Of a stretch of 64,000 bases of DNA, positions 51,568 through 60,785 are shown piece by piece. Source of the DNA: Rhodobacter viridis (lineage in GTDB: Bacteria; Pseudomonadota; Alphaproteobacteria; Rhodobacterales; Rhodobacteraceae). The notes under the pieces were generated by a model. The model was not told the DNA's origin. It saw only the letters and a program-made list of their open reading frames with translations, and did not search any database. A program made the translations under genes and the position numbers. Position 1 is the stretch's first letter. The number at the start of each line of letters is the position of its first letter. Location of the stretch: positions 372,001-436,000 of the forward strand of contig NZ_QJTK01000001.1 in NCBI RefSeq assembly GCF_003217355.1, given 5' to 3'.

Positions 51568-52272
51568 TCAACCCCCGAGGAAGGTGCGGCGGACCTCGGG
51601 ATCGGCCATCAGCGCCGCCCCGGTGTCGGTATATTTGTTCGCACCCTGCACAAGCACATAGCCCTGATCGGCGATCTCGAGGGCCTGACGGGCGTTCTGC
51701 TCGACCATCAGGATGGAAATCCCGGTCCGGGCCACTTCGATGATGCGGTCGAAGAGTTCGTCCATGACGATCGGCGAGACGCCCGCGGTCGGTTCGTCGA
51801 GCATCAATAATTTGGGTTTTGTCATCAGCGCGCGCCCGACGGCGACCTGCTGGCGCTGCCCGCCCGAAAGCTCGCCCGCGTTCTGGTAACGCTTCTCGCG
51901 CAGGATCGGGAACAGCTCGTAGACCTGCTCGATCGTGTCGCGGAAATCGTCGGTGCGGATGAAGGCGCCCATTTCGAGGTTTTCCTCGACCGACATCGTC
52001 GGGAAGACGTTGTTCACCTGCGGCACGAAGCCCATGCCTTTCTTCACCCGCTCTTGCGGGGAAAGGCCGGTGATGTCTTCGCCATCAAGTTTCACATGCC
52101 CACCGCGCAGGCGCAGCATGCCGAAGACCGCTTTCATCGCGGTCGATTTGCCCGCGCCGTTCGGGCCGACGATCACCGCGATCTGGCCCTTTTCGACCTT
52201 CAGCGTGCAGCCGTGCAGGATGTCTGCGGCGCCGTACCCACCGATCATTTCGGAGGCGTCAAGAAAGCTCAT
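51568..52272 (-). CDS. livF: Branched-chain amino acid ABC transporter ATPase LivF
   Basis: 234 residues. Walker A GPNGAGKST, signature ELSGGQRQQVAVGRAL, Walker B LLMLDEPTAGVSP and the H-loop-like SILMVEQNARQAL. Typical short LivF. Overlaps the livG stop (ATGA). Confidence 0.95.
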   Translation of the reverse strand: MSFLDASEMIGGYGAADILHGCTLKVEKGQIAVIVGPNGAGKSTAMKAVFGMLRLRGGHVKLDGEDITGLSPQERVKKGMGFVPQVNNVFPTMSVEENLEMGAFIRTDDFRDTIEQVYELFPILREKRYQNAGELSGGQRQQVAVGRALMTKPKLLMLDEPTAGVSPIVMDELFDRIIEVARTGISILMVEQNARQALEIADQGYVLVQGANKYTDTGAALMADPEVRRTFLGG

Positions 52273-53057
52273 GCCTGTGTCTCCGCCTTGATCTTGTTCT
52301 TCAAGCCGCGACCCAGATAGGCCTCGATCACCGCTTCGTTCTGCATGATGGTGGAGGGGTTGCCCTGAGCCAGAACCTTGCCCTCTGCCATGACGATCAC
52401 CGGATCGCAGAGGCGGCCGATGAAATCCATGTCATGCTCGATCACGCAGAAGGTGTAGCCGCGCTCCTTGTTCAGCCGAACGATCGCATCGCCGATCGTG
52501 TTGAGAAGCGTGCGGTTCACCCCGGCGCCGACCTCGTCGAGGAAGACGATCTTGGCCTCGACCATCATCGTGCGGCCAAGCTCCAGAAGCTTTTTTTGTC
52601 CCCCGGAAAGGTTTCCGGCGCGCTCGTCCTTCAGGTGGGAAATCGTCAGGAAGTCAAGAACTTCATCGGCCTTCTTCAGAAGTGCCGCTTCCTCCTCGGC
52701 GATCCGGCCGCGACCGAACCAGGCATTCCAGAGCGTCTCGCCCGATTGGCCCGCGGGCACCATCATCAGGTTTTCGCGCACCGTCATCGTGGGGAATTCA
52801 TGCGCGATCTGGAAGGTGCGCAGCAGGCCCTTGTGAAACAGCTCATGCGGCTTCAGGCCGGTGATGTCCTCGCCCGCCATCGTCACGCGCCCGGAGGTTG
52901 GCTCGTGCACCCCGGCTATGACGTTGAAAAGCGTCGACTTGCCCGCGCCGTTCGGACCGATCAACCCGGTGATCGACCCCTTGGCGATTTCGAGCGAAGC
53001 GCCATCGACGGCGTGAAAGCCGCCAAAGTGCTTGTGCAGGTTCTCGACCCGGATCAT
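52269..53057 (-). CDS. livG: Branched-chain amino acid ABC transporter ATPase LivG
   Basis: 262 residues from ATG 53057, with AGGGGA upstream. Walker A GPNGAGKSTLFNV, signature NLSGGQKKLLELGRTM, Walker B IVFLDEVGAGVN and the LivG-specific FCVIEHDMDFIGRL. Follows an attenuator hairpin after livK. Confidence 0.95.
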   Translation of the reverse strand: MIRVENLHKHFGGFHAVDGASLEIAKGSITGLIGPNGAGKSTLFNVIAGVHEPTSGRVTMAGEDITGLKPHELFHKGLLRTFQIAHEFPTMTVRENLMMVPAGQSGETLWNAWFGRGRIAEEEAALLKKADEVLDFLTISHLKDERAGNLSGGQKKLLELGRTMMVEAKIVFLDEVGAGVNRTLLNTIGDAIVRLNKERGYTFCVIEHDMDFIGRLCDPVIVMAEGKVLAQGNPSTIMQNEAVIEAYLGRGLKNKIKAETQA

Positions 53058-53109
53058 GCAGTCCCCTTGGTGGCCCCGAAGGGCCGGTATCTGTGCCGTT
53101 TTCGGCCTT

Positions 53110-53144
53110 GTTTTCAAAGCAAACAGCCCGGATTGCTCCGGGCT
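53110..53144 (-). terminator. Attenuator between livK and livG
   Basis: On the minus strand AGCCCGGA and TCCGGGCT form a perfect 8-bp stem around GCAA, followed by GTTTGCTTTG. Partial termination here would give more binding protein than membrane components. Confidence 0.8.
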
Positions 53145-53165
53145 GCTTCGATCTCTTGCGAAACC

Positions 53166-54350
53166 TCAGCGGTATTTGACGGTTTCGATCTTGTCGTTCT
53201 TGATTTCGATCTCGCGGAAGGTACCCGCAGATTCGCCCGCACCGATCAGCTCGACCGAGGACGCGCCTTGATAGTCGATGTCCTTGCCTTCGGCGATCAG
53301 CTCGAGCGCCTTGCCGAGTTCGCCGGGGAGGATCTTTTCGCCCGGAGCGTTGGCAACATCCATGACCTTGGCCTTGTAGACGGCCGGATCGGTCGAGTTG
53401 GCAGCCGCCATCGCCAGCATGATCAGCGCAGCCGCGTCATAGGCTTCGCCCGAATAGACGCCGGTGCCATCGAAGCCGGCAGCCTTGGCGGCGGCAAGGA
53501 ACTTGTCTTTGCCTTCGCCTTCCGACGACGGCATCTGGCCGAACGATCCGTTGATTTCCTTGCCGAAATCGGCTTCGAGCTTGCCGCCGACCATACCGTC
53601 GGGGAAGACGAAGGTCGAGAAGGCGCCGGTGTCGAGCGCGCCGCGCAGGATGCCCGAACCGCCTTGGTCGACATAGCCCGCGATCACGAGGGCTTCGCCA
53701 CCGGCCGAGGCCAGCGCGGCGACTTCGGCCGAATAATCCGGCTTGCCGTCGTCATGCGCCGCGTTGATCGTGACCTTGCCGCCCTTGGCTTCGAAAGCCG
53801 CGGCGAAGCTGTCGGCGAGACCCTTGCCGTAGTCGTTGTTGGTGTAGGTCAGAGCGACCGACTTGATGCCGTGCTCCATGATCTCGTCGGTCATGACTTC
53901 GCCCTGACGGGCGTCCGACGGCGAGGTGCGGAAGAACAGGCCGTTGTCTTCGAGCGTCGACAGCGCCGGCGAGGTCGCCGAGGGCGAAATCATCACGACG
54001 CCCTTCGGCATGGCGACGTTTTGCAGCGAGGCGGTGGTTTCGCCCGAGCACATGCCGCCGACGATGCCTTTGACGCCGTCCGCAGTGATCAGTTTTTCAA
54101 CGGTGGCGGCGGCGGCGGCCGAATCGACGCAGGTCGAGTCCCCGCGCACGCCCACGACGGTCGAGCCGCTCATGAACTTGCCCGAGTCCGAAACTTCCTT
54201 CATCGCCAGCTCGGCACCCTGCGCCATCGCGGGCGACATCGATTCAAGCGGACCGGTGAAGCCGAGCGAGATGCCCAGTTTCACTTCGTCGGCAAAAGCA
54301 CCACCGGCGGTCAGCGCCAGCGAGGCGGTTGCCAGGAGAAGCTTCTTCAT
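53166..54350 (-). CDS. livK: Branched-chain amino acid ABC transporter binding protein
   Basis: 394 residues from ATG 54350, with GGGAG at good spacing. The signal peptide KKLLLATASLALTAGGAFA is cut before DEV. A type I periplasmic-binding fold: VKLGISLGFTGPLESMSPAM, GIVGGMCSGETTASLQNVAM and VALTYTNNDYGKGLADSFAA. Binds the amino acid in the periplasm. First gene of the liv operon. Confidence 0.94.
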   Translation of the reverse strand: MKKLLLATASLALTAGGAFADEVKLGISLGFTGPLESMSPAMAQGAELAMKEVSDSGKFMSGSTVVGVRGDSTCVDSAAAAATVEKLITADGVKGIVGGMCSGETTASLQNVAMPKGVVMISPSATSPALSTLEDNGLFFRTSPSDARQGEVMTDEIMEHGIKSVALTYTNNDYGKGLADSFAAAFEAKGGKVTINAAHDDGKPDYSAEVAALASAGGEALVIAGYVDQGGSGILRGALDTGAFSTFVFPDGMVGGKLEADFGKEINGSFGQMPSSEGEGKDKFLAAAKAAGFDGTGVYSGEAYDAAALIMLAMAAANSTDPAVYKAKVMDVANAPGEKILPGELGKALELIAEGKDIDYQGASSVELIGAGESAGTFREIEIKNDKIETVKYR

Positions 54351-54476
54351 GTGTTCACTCCCATGTTGGAACAATGTCCTGGCCGCGCAGGTTAGAACCG
54401 GAAACTGGAAAAGAAAATAGGCCACTTGGTCAAGTTTTGGTCGGAAGCGGGCTCATTTGCGCAACATTCTGCCGCA

Positions 54477-55574
54477 TCAGTCCAAAAGATCGTCGTCAAG
54501 ATCGTCATCGGCGAGCGCGGCTTCGATCGCAGCCTCTTCTTCCTCGCTGCTGCCAGAGGTCCCGCGTTCGCGGTAAGGCGTGGTCTGATAATGCGCGCGG
54601 TAGCATTTCGAGAAATGCGACGGGCTCGCAAAACCGCAGGCAAGGGCGACGTTGATCACGCTCATTTCCGTTTGCATCAACAGGTTACGCGCCTTTTGCA
54701 GGCGGATCTCCATGTAGTAGCGCTTTGGTGACCGGTTCAGGTAGCGGCGGAACAGCCGTTCGAGCTGGCGGGTGGACATGCCCACTTCCTCGGCCAGCTT
54801 TGCCGGGCTGATCGGCTCTTCGATATTCGCCTCCATCCGGCCGATCACCTGCGCAAGCTTCGGATGTCGCACCCCGATCCGGGTCGGAATCGACAACCTT
54901 TGCGTGTCCTGATCGGTGCGGATCGAGTTGTAGATCAACTGATCGGCGACCGTATTGGCCAGCCCCTCGCCGTGATCACGCGCGATCTGTTTCAGCATCA
55001 GGTCGATCGAGGCGGTGCCGCCGGCCGAGGTCAGACGGTTCCCATCGATCACGAAGACCGATTTCGTCAGTTTTACCCCCTCGAAATCCTCGAGGAAGCT
55101 GTCCTGATTCTCCCAGTGGATCGTCGCCCGCTTGCCGTCGAGCAGACCGGCCTTGGCCACCGCCCAGGCGCCGGTGCAGACGCCCCCCACCGCCGCGCCG
55201 CGACGGGCCTCGCGCCGCAGCCAGTTCAGGATCGGTTTCGTCGTCGCCTCGGCCACATCGATGCCGCCGCAGACCAGAACCGTGTCGTCGCGCGAAATCT
55301 CGTCCAGCCCCATGTCGACGCGCAGCACCGTGCCGTTCGAACAGGTCACATCCTGCCCGTCGTCCGAGGCCAGCTTCCAGTCGTAGAGCTTCAACCCCGA
55401 GACCTGATTGGCCAATCGCAGCGGCTCGATCGCGCTGGCGAAGGCCATCATGGTGAAACGGTCAAGCAGCAGGAACACATAGCGCCTGGACCGCTCGGGC
55501 GCGGTCAGGCGAACCGTCCCTTGCGAGGGGGCGGGACGGGTATGGGTGCGGGGGGCGGTCGAGGGCAGACGCAT
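54477..55574 (-). CDS. GlxA-family AraC-type transcription regulator
   Basis: 365 residues from ATG 55574; the upstream in-frame ATG at 55601 also lacks a clear ribosome-binding site. The N-terminal DJ-1/PfpI-like sensor includes GAAVGGVCTGAWAVAKAGLL. The C-terminal AraC domain has EEVGMSTRQLERLFRRYLNR and NVALACGFASPSHFSKCYRA. An acidic tail ends DDDLDDDLLD. The subfamily includes regulators of arginine, carnitine and glycine betaine catabolism. It stands between livK and the DAHP synthase gene, so either could be a target; this is not shown. Confidence 0.92.
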   Translation of the reverse strand: MRLPSTAPRTHTRPAPSQGTVRLTAPERSRRYVFLLLDRFTMMAFASAIEPLRLANQVSGLKLYDWKLASDDGQDVTCSNGTVLRVDMGLDEISRDDTVLVCGGIDVAEATTKPILNWLRREARRGAAVGGVCTGAWAVAKAGLLDGKRATIHWENQDSFLEDFEGVKLTKSVFVIDGNRLTSAGGTASIDLMLKQIARDHGEGLANTVADQLIYNSIRTDQDTQRLSIPTRIGVRHPKLAQVIGRMEANIEEPISPAKLAEEVGMSTRQLERLFRRYLNRSPKRYYMEIRLQKARNLLMQTEMSVINVALACGFASPSHFSKCYRAHYQTTPYRERGTSGSSEEEEAAIEAALADDDLDDDLLD

Positions 55575-55756
55575 TTTGCGACTTCTTTCATGTCGTTTCA
55601 TGCACACAATCAGGCTTTGCGTCGCAGCGCAAGAGGGCCTTTGGGGCAGGGCAAGTTGGCGGCCATTCTGCACGCAAGGTGTGAAAAACGGGTTTGTTCT
55701 ATTTTGCGCACCGCTTTATAAGGCCCAGCGACGAAAAGCCCCGAAGGGAGTGGAAA

Positions 55757-57130
55757 ATGGCCAAGGCATGGATGAAATCGGACTGGCGCGCGAAGCCGCG
55801 GGTGCAGATGCCCGATTATCCCGACGCCGCGGCCCTTGCCGCGGTCGAGGCGCAGCTGGGCAAGATGCCGCCGCTGGTGTTTGCGGGCGAAGCGCGGCGG
55901 CTGAAGGCCGATCTGGCGAAGGCCGCCAAGGGCGAGGCCTTCCTGCTGCAAGGCGGTGACTGCGCCGAGAGCTTCACCGAATTTCATGCCGACAATCTGC
56001 GCGACACCTTCAAGGTGCTGCTGCAGATGGCGATCGTGCTGACCTGGGGTGCGAAAGTGCCGGTGATCAAGGTCGGTCGGATGGCTGGCCAATTCGCCAA
56101 GCCGCGCTCGGCGCCCACCGAAATGATCGGCGGTGTCGAATACCCGAGCTACCGCGGTGACATCGTGAATGGCTTCGAGGCGACGCAGGAAGCGCGGATC
56201 CCCGATCCGAAGCGCATGCTGCAGGCCTACACCCAGGCGGCTGCCTCGCTGAATCTGCTGCGGGCCTTCTCGACGGGCGGCTATGCCGACATCCATCGCG
56301 TGCAAAGCTGGATCGCCGGGTTCACCGACGAAGAGGATGCGGCGCGCTACCGGAAAGTGGCTGATCAGATCGCCGAGGCAATGGAGTTCATGGCGGCGGC
56401 CGGGGTGACCTCGGAAACCGCGCATGAGCTGGCAACGGTCGATTTCTACACTAGCCACGAAGCGCTGCTGCTGGAATATGAAGAGGCGCTGTGCCGGATC
56501 GACAGCACCACCGGCCTGCCGATCGCGGGCTCTGGGCATATGCTGTGGATCGGCGACCGCACCCGCCAGATCGACGGCGCGCATGTCGAATTCTGCCGCG
56601 GCGTGCAGAATCCGATCGGCTTGAAATGCGGCCCCTCGACCACCGAAGAAGACCTCAAGGTGTTGATGGCGACGCTCAATCCGGAGAACGAACCGGGGCG
56701 TCTGACGTTGATCGCGCGCTTTGGTGCGGGCAAGACCGGCGATCACCTGCCGCGGCTCATCCGCACCGTTCAGGCCGAGGGCGCGCAGGTGCTTTGGACC
56801 TGCGACCCGATGCACGGCAACACGATCAAATCGGCTTCCGGCTTCAAGACCCGGCCGTTTGAATCGGTGCTGCGTGAAGTGCGCGAGTTCTTCTCGATCC
56901 ACAAGGCCGAGGGCACGATCCCGGGCGGCGTGCATTTCGAAATGACCGGCAAGGATGTGACGGAATGCACCGGCGGCGTGCGCGCGGTCTCGGACGAGGA
57001 TCTGTCGAGCCGGTATCACACCGCCTGCGACCCGCGTCTGAATGCGAGCCAATCGCTGGAACTCGCCTTCCTCGTCGCCGAGGAACTGCAAAACCTGCGC
57101 GTGCAGAAAAAGAAGGCGGCGGGACTTTAA
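55757..57130 (+). CDS. aroG: Class II DAHP synthase
   Basis: 457 residues from ATG 55757, with GGGAGTGGAAA upstream. Plant-type (class II) 3-deoxy-7-phosphoheptulonate synthase: [44 protein letters not shown] and [20 protein letters not shown]. First step of the shikimate pathway, upstream of AroB. Cytoplasmic. Monocistronic with its own terminator. Confidence 0.96.
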   Translation: MAKAWMKSDWRAKPRVQMPDYPDAAALAAVEAQLGKMPPLVFAGEARRLKADLAKAAKGEAFLLQGGDCAESFTEFHADNLRDTFKVLLQMAIVLTWGAKVPVIKVGRMAGQFAKPRSAPTEMIGGVEYPSYRGDIVNGFEATQEARIPDPKRMLQAYTQAAASLNLLRAFSTGGYADIHRVQSWIAGFTDEEDAARYRKVADQIAEAMEFMAAAGVTSETAHELATVDFYTSHEALLLEYEEALCRIDSTTGLPIAGSGHMLWIGDRTRQIDGAHVEFCRGVQNPIGLKCGPSTTEEDLKVLMATLNPENEPGRLTLIARFGAGKTGDHLPRLIRTVQAEGAQVLWTCDPMHGNTIKSASGFKTRPFESVLREVREFFSIHKAEGTIPGGVHFEMTGKDVTECTGGVRAVSDEDLSSRYHTACDPRLNASQSLELAFLVAEELQNLRVQKKKAAGL

Positions 57131-57162
57131 GAACGCCCTGCAAACCGTTGGTTCATAATAAT

Positions 57163-57190
57163 AAGGCCCGGGGTGACCCGGGCCTTTCTT
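57163..57190 (+). terminator. Terminator of the DAHP synthase gene
   Basis: AAGGCCCGGG with CCCGGGCCTT around a short loop, followed by TCTTC. A-rich before and T-rich after, so it may also serve the convergent PAS gene. Confidence 0.9.
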
Positions 57191-57228
57191 CATTCAATGG
57201 TTTCAAAAATGACGTGTTGCCCTGCGTT

Positions 57229-57963
57229 TTACTTCACGACGCGGAACATCGCGCGGCGTTCCTCCGGCGTCAGATCGCCAGCCTGCGGACGCGGGGCTTC
57301 CGGCGCCGGAGTGACGGTCGCGACCGGAGCTTTCGGCGCCGAGAAATTCGGCAGACGCTTGCCCAGACCGAACGCCTCGGGCGTGACGGGTTTCGGCAGC
57401 GACGCGGCAGCATGGCCACAGGGCGTGACAGGCTGCACATGCGCGGCATCGACGATGAAGCGGCGCGGCGTGCGGCCGATGCCCTGACCTTCGGCAACGA
57501 GGCAGCCGAGGATGCGGGTCACGTCGCCCATGTCCGATTTCATCGGCAGGAGCAGCAGGCGGGCGGTCATCGGCGGCTTGCCGATTCCGGCTTCGGCGGT
57601 CAGCACGAGCTCCGCGATCGCCGGACCCTGAAAGACGGCCTCGGTGGCATCGGCAACGCGCTTGCGGCCTTCGGGGGTGAACATGGCGGTCAGCGGCATG
57701 CCGCGGATTTCCATGCCCATCAGATCGTTCAGATGCATGCCTGCCAGACGGAAGCGGCCCATGCCGGGGGCGACGCGCTCAAGGATGAAGGCATATTCGA
57801 GCGCATTTTCCAGACCGCGCGGATCGATGTCGGAGCGGGCGGGAACATCGCGGCCAGCGCGGAGCCCTTCCCAATAGGCGCGCATCTGCGCCACGATACG
57901 CCGACCGACGCCAGCCTGTCCAAGCCGAGCCACTTTTTCAACGGTGTCGAATTCGCGGTCCAT
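57229..57963 (-). CDS. PAS-domain protein (PAS_5 type)
   Basis: 244 residues. An N-terminal PAS_5 domain: IVAQMRAYWEGLRAGRDVPA, DPRGLENALEYAFILERVAP and FRLAGMHLNDLMGMEIRGMP, with LVAEGQ ending it at about 165. The remaining 80 residues form a Pro/Ala-rich tail ending TPEERRAMFRVVK. No output domain. This family is abundant in Rhodobacterales and Caulobacterales and of mostly unknown role. Soluble, single gene. Confidence 0.85.
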   Translation of the reverse strand: MDREFDTVEKVARLGQAGVGRRIVAQMRAYWEGLRAGRDVPARSDIDPRGLENALEYAFILERVAPGMGRFRLAGMHLNDLMGMEIRGMPLTAMFTPEGRKRVADATEAVFQGPAIAELVLTAEAGIGKPPMTARLLLLPMKSDMGDVTRILGCLVAEGQGIGRTPRRFIVDAAHVQPVTPCGHAAASLPKPVTPEAFGLGKRLPNFSAPKAPVATVTPAPEAPRPQAGDLTPEERRAMFRVVK

Positions 57964-58141
57964 CGTCGTTTTTCCCGTGTTTGCGGCCTCGGCCGCGCTA
58001 TCCCCAAGCAGCTCGCGCTGCCACTGTCCCCTGCACCCCCGGCCTTCGGCGTTTCGGGTCTTTCTGTTGACCCCGGGAGCGAAATCCTTACTGAAGTCTT
58101 AATACGCCTTTTTTCGGCCACAGGGGGAACTAAAGTCTTAA

Positions 58142-59062
58142 ATGGTTAAGCCCGCCACACCTTCCCGCACGCTCCAGGGCCCGCTCTCGATGACGGGCTT
58201 CGCTTCGGTCTCCGGGTCCGGCCATGGTTATGACTGGCTCTGGGAGATCCGATCGGTCAATGGCAAGGGGCTCGATCTGCGGCTGCGCCTGCCCGAAATC
58301 GAGGGGCTGGAAGCGGCGGCAAGAGCGGCTTTGTCGCAGCGGGTTTCGCGCGGGAATATTCAACTTTCTCTGAAGCTTGCGCGGACGTCCGGGGTAGAGC
58401 GTCTGCGCCTTTCCGGGGCCGGTCTTGCGGCCGCCCTGAGTGCCCTGCGGGAGGTCGAGGAAGCGGCCCGCCTGCACGGTGTCAGCCTTGCGCCGTCGCG
58501 GGCAACGGACCTCTTGTCGCTGCGCGGAGTGCTCGACCAAGGGGGGGCAGAAGATGAGGAACAGGCGCCGTTGCGGGGGGCTTTGTTAACGGATTTGGAC
58601 CGGTTGCTGGTTGACTTCGTCGCAATGCGTGCAGCGGAAGGCGAGCAACTTGGTGGCATAATTGTGGCGCAGATCGACAGAATCGCTGATCTGGCCGCGC
58701 GTGCCGCCGACGTGGCGGAGGCGCGGCGACCCGAAGTTGCCGCTGCGTTGCAGATTTCCCTGGCCCGCGTGCTGGAAAACGGCGTTGACGCGCAAAGGGT
58801 GGCGCAGGAACTTGCGCTGCTCGCGGTCAAGGCGGATGTGACCGAGGAAATCGATCGGCTGCGCGCCCATGTGGCGGCCGCGCGGGCGCTTTTGGCGGAA
58901 ACCGGTCCGATCGGGCGCAAGTTCGACTTTCTGACGCAGGAATTCGTGCGCGAATCGAATACGCTGTGCTCCAAATCGGGCTCGACGGCATTAACGGCGA
59001 TCGGGCTTGACCTGAAGCATGTCATCGACCAGATGCGCGAGCAGATTCAGAACGTGGAGTAA
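58142..59062 (+). CDS. yicC: YicC-family endoribonuclease-like protein
   Basis: 306 residues from ATG 58142; ATG 58190 directly before the usual SMTGFAS motif is the alternative. YicC_N: MTGFASVSGSGHGYDWLWEI, then RSVNGKGLDLRLRLP. The DUF1732 C-terminus has KFDFLTQEFVRESNTLCSKS. E. coli YicC acts in RNA turnover of small RNAs. Placed directly before gmk as in many proteobacteria, forming the unit yicC-gmk-gamma-carbonic anhydrase. Confidence 0.92.
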   Translation: MVKPATPSRTLQGPLSMTGFASVSGSGHGYDWLWEIRSVNGKGLDLRLRLPEIEGLEAAARAALSQRVSRGNIQLSLKLARTSGVERLRLSGAGLAAALSALREVEEAARLHGVSLAPSRATDLLSLRGVLDQGGAEDEEQAPLRGALLTDLDRLLVDFVAMRAAEGEQLGGIIVAQIDRIADLAARAADVAEARRPEVAAALQISLARVLENGVDAQRVAQELALLAVKADVTEEIDRLRAHVAAARALLAETGPIGRKFDFLTQEFVRESNTLCSKSGSTALTAIGLDLKHVIDQMREQIQNVE

Positions 59063-59065
59063 GTC

Positions 59066-59710
59066 ATGCCCGAACTGCGCCGCCGGGGGCTGTTGATCAT
59101 TCTGTCCTCGCCCTCTGGGGCGGGGAAGTCGACGCTTGCGCGCAGGCTGATGGCTTGGGACCCGACGCTGTCGTTTTCGGTTTCGGCCACGACGCGCAAC
59201 CCGCGCCCGGGCGAGGAAGATGGGCGCGAATATTACTTCCGCACCCGCGCCGAGTTCGAGGCGATGGTCGCGGCGGGTGACATGCTCGAACATGCCGAAG
59301 TTTTCGGCAATTTCTATGGTACGCCCTCGGCCCCGGTCGAGGCGCGGCTGGCCGAAGGCCGGGATGTGATTCTCGACATCGACTGGCAGGGCGGGCAGCA
59401 GGTCCGTCGCTCGCGCCTCGCGCAGGATGTGGTCTCGATCTTCATCCTGCCGCCCTCGATCGCCGATCTGGAGCGGCGGCTGCGGATGCGGGCGCAAGAC
59501 AGCGACGAGGTGATTGCCGGGCGGATGGCGAAGAGCCGCGACGAGATCAGCCATTGGGGCGAATACGATTACGTGGTGATCAACCGGGATGTGGCCGCGG
59601 CCGAGACGGAGCTGGTGACGATTCTGCAAGCCGAACGGGCGCGCGCCGAGCGTCAGCCGGGGCTGACCGAATTCGTGCGCGGCCTGAACAAGGAGTTCGA
59701 AGCGCGATGA
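59066..59710 (+). CDS. gmk: Guanylate kinase
   Basis: 214 residues. Walker [17 protein letters not shown], then [20 protein letters not shown] and the GMP-binding [16 protein letters not shown]. Phosphorylates GMP, the product of GuaA in this window, to GDP. Overlaps the next gene as ATGA. Confidence 0.96.
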   Translation: MPELRRRGLLIILSSPSGAGKSTLARRLMAWDPTLSFSVSATTRNPRPGEEDGREYYFRTRAEFEAMVAAGDMLEHAEVFGNFYGTPSAPVEARLAEGRDVILDIDWQGGQQVRRSRLAQDVVSIFILPPSIADLERRLRMRAQDSDEVIAGRMAKSRDEISHWGEYDYVVINRDVAAAETELVTILQAERARAERQPGLTEFVRGLNKEFEAR

Positions 59711-60225
59711 TCTATGAACTCGACGGTGTGGCGCCGGTGCTGGGGCAGGGTGCCTGGGTGGCCCCGGACGCCAATCTGATCGGCAAGGTGGTGCTGGAGG
59801 AGTGCGCCTCGGTCTGGTTTGGGTGCACTTTGCGCGGCGACAACGAGGAAATCCGGGTCGGCGCGGGCACGAATGTGCAGGAGGCGGTGATCTGCCATAC
59901 CGACATGGGCTTTCCGCTGGTCATCGGCGCGAATTGCACCATCGGCCATCGGGCGATGCTGCATGGCTGCACCATCGGCGAGGGCTCGCTGATCGGGATG
60001 GGCGCGACCGTGCTGAATGGTGCGAAGATCGGGCGCGGCTGTCTGATCGGCGCGGGGGCGCTGATCACCGAAGGCAAGGAAATCCCGGACGGCGCGCTTG
60101 TGATGGGGGCGCCCGGCAAGGTGGTGCGAGAGCTTGATGCCGCGGCGCAAGCCCGGCTTCTGAAATCAGCCGCGCATTACCGCGCCAATGCGGCGCGGTT
60201 TGCCAAGGGCCTTCGGCCACTCTGA
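59707..60225 (+). CDS. Gamma-type carbonic anhydrase family protein
   Basis: 172 residues. A left-handed beta helix of hexapeptide repeats ([20 protein letters not shown]). The three zinc His are in [10 protein letters not shown] and [11 protein letters not shown]. The family (YrdA/PaaY/CaiE) includes active anhydrases and thioesterase-like members. Coupled to gmk. Cytoplasmic trimer expected. Confidence 0.92.
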   Translation: MIYELDGVAPVLGQGAWVAPDANLIGKVVLEECASVWFGCTLRGDNEEIRVGAGTNVQEAVICHTDMGFPLVIGANCTIGHRAMLHGCTIGEGSLIGMGATVLNGAKIGRGCLIGAGALITEGKEIPDGALVMGAPGKVVRELDAAAQARLLKSAAHYRANAARFAKGLRPL

Positions 60226-60633
60226 TCAGTTCCAGGCTGGCGGCACCTCGAGAATGTCGAAGTCCCGCGGCCCCCAGATCTGGCGCACTTCGGCGCAGAC
60301 GATCGAGGTGTTGGGCAGCGGCGGAGAATACGCGCGCAGCGGGCCTTTATATCCAAGCCGGTCGAGCAGACGGGCAAAGTCGAGGATGTCATGGCCCGGG
60401 CTGAAGAGCGGTGACAGCACCACATCTGGCGCAATGCGCGCCATCAATTCGGCGTCGATCATCGACAACCGCGCAATGGTCACGTTCGCCCCCTGCACAC
60501 CACGCAAGGCGCGCGGCAGAGATTGCGACGGATCAACCACGAGAATACGGCGACCGGTCAGGGACAGCCCTGCGGTTTCAAGACGTTTACTGCCTTTGGG
60601 GGCATCGATCGGCGGGGGCATTGCTCCATCCAT
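60226..60633 (-). CDS. Degenerate receiver-like protein
   Basis: 135 residues from ATG 60633, with ATG 60621 possible. GRRILVVDPSQSLPRALRGV resembles the first strand and acidic pocket of a receiver domain, and APDVVLSPLFSPGHDILDFA the phosphoacceptor strand. The usual Asp is absent (VVLSP in place of VVLxD). The end has RQIWGPRDFDILEVPPAW. It could be a phosphorylation-independent receiver; this is inference. It lies tail to tail with the carbonic anhydrase gene and divergent from the histidine kinase gene. Confidence 0.65.
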   Translation of the reverse strand: MDGAMPPPIDAPKGSKRLETAGLSLTGRRILVVDPSQSLPRALRGVQGANVTIARLSMIDAELMARIAPDVVLSPLFSPGHDILDFARLLDRLGYKGPLRAYSPPLPNTSIVCAEVRQIWGPRDFDILEVPPAWN

Positions 60634-60681
60634 TTTTTCGATGGATTTCCATCGCTTATGACAATTTTTTCCGCGAAATTC

Positions 60682-60708
60682 GCAAAAGCTAGCCCCCTTC
60701 GCTTTTGC
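60682..60708. promoter_or_regulatory. Inverted repeat between the receiver-like and kinase genes
   Basis: GCAAAAGC and GCTTTTGC are perfect 8-bp arms with an 11-base spacer, in the space between two divergent genes. The arrangement fits a dimeric regulator's operator. No Pho-box match was found. Confidence 0.55.
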
Positions 60709-60785
60709 ATGCGGCCTTGATATTGGGTATCGTTTCCCCGAAGCGTTCTCGGGTCAAGTATTCGAAGTCTCAAGGTGGCCGAAAA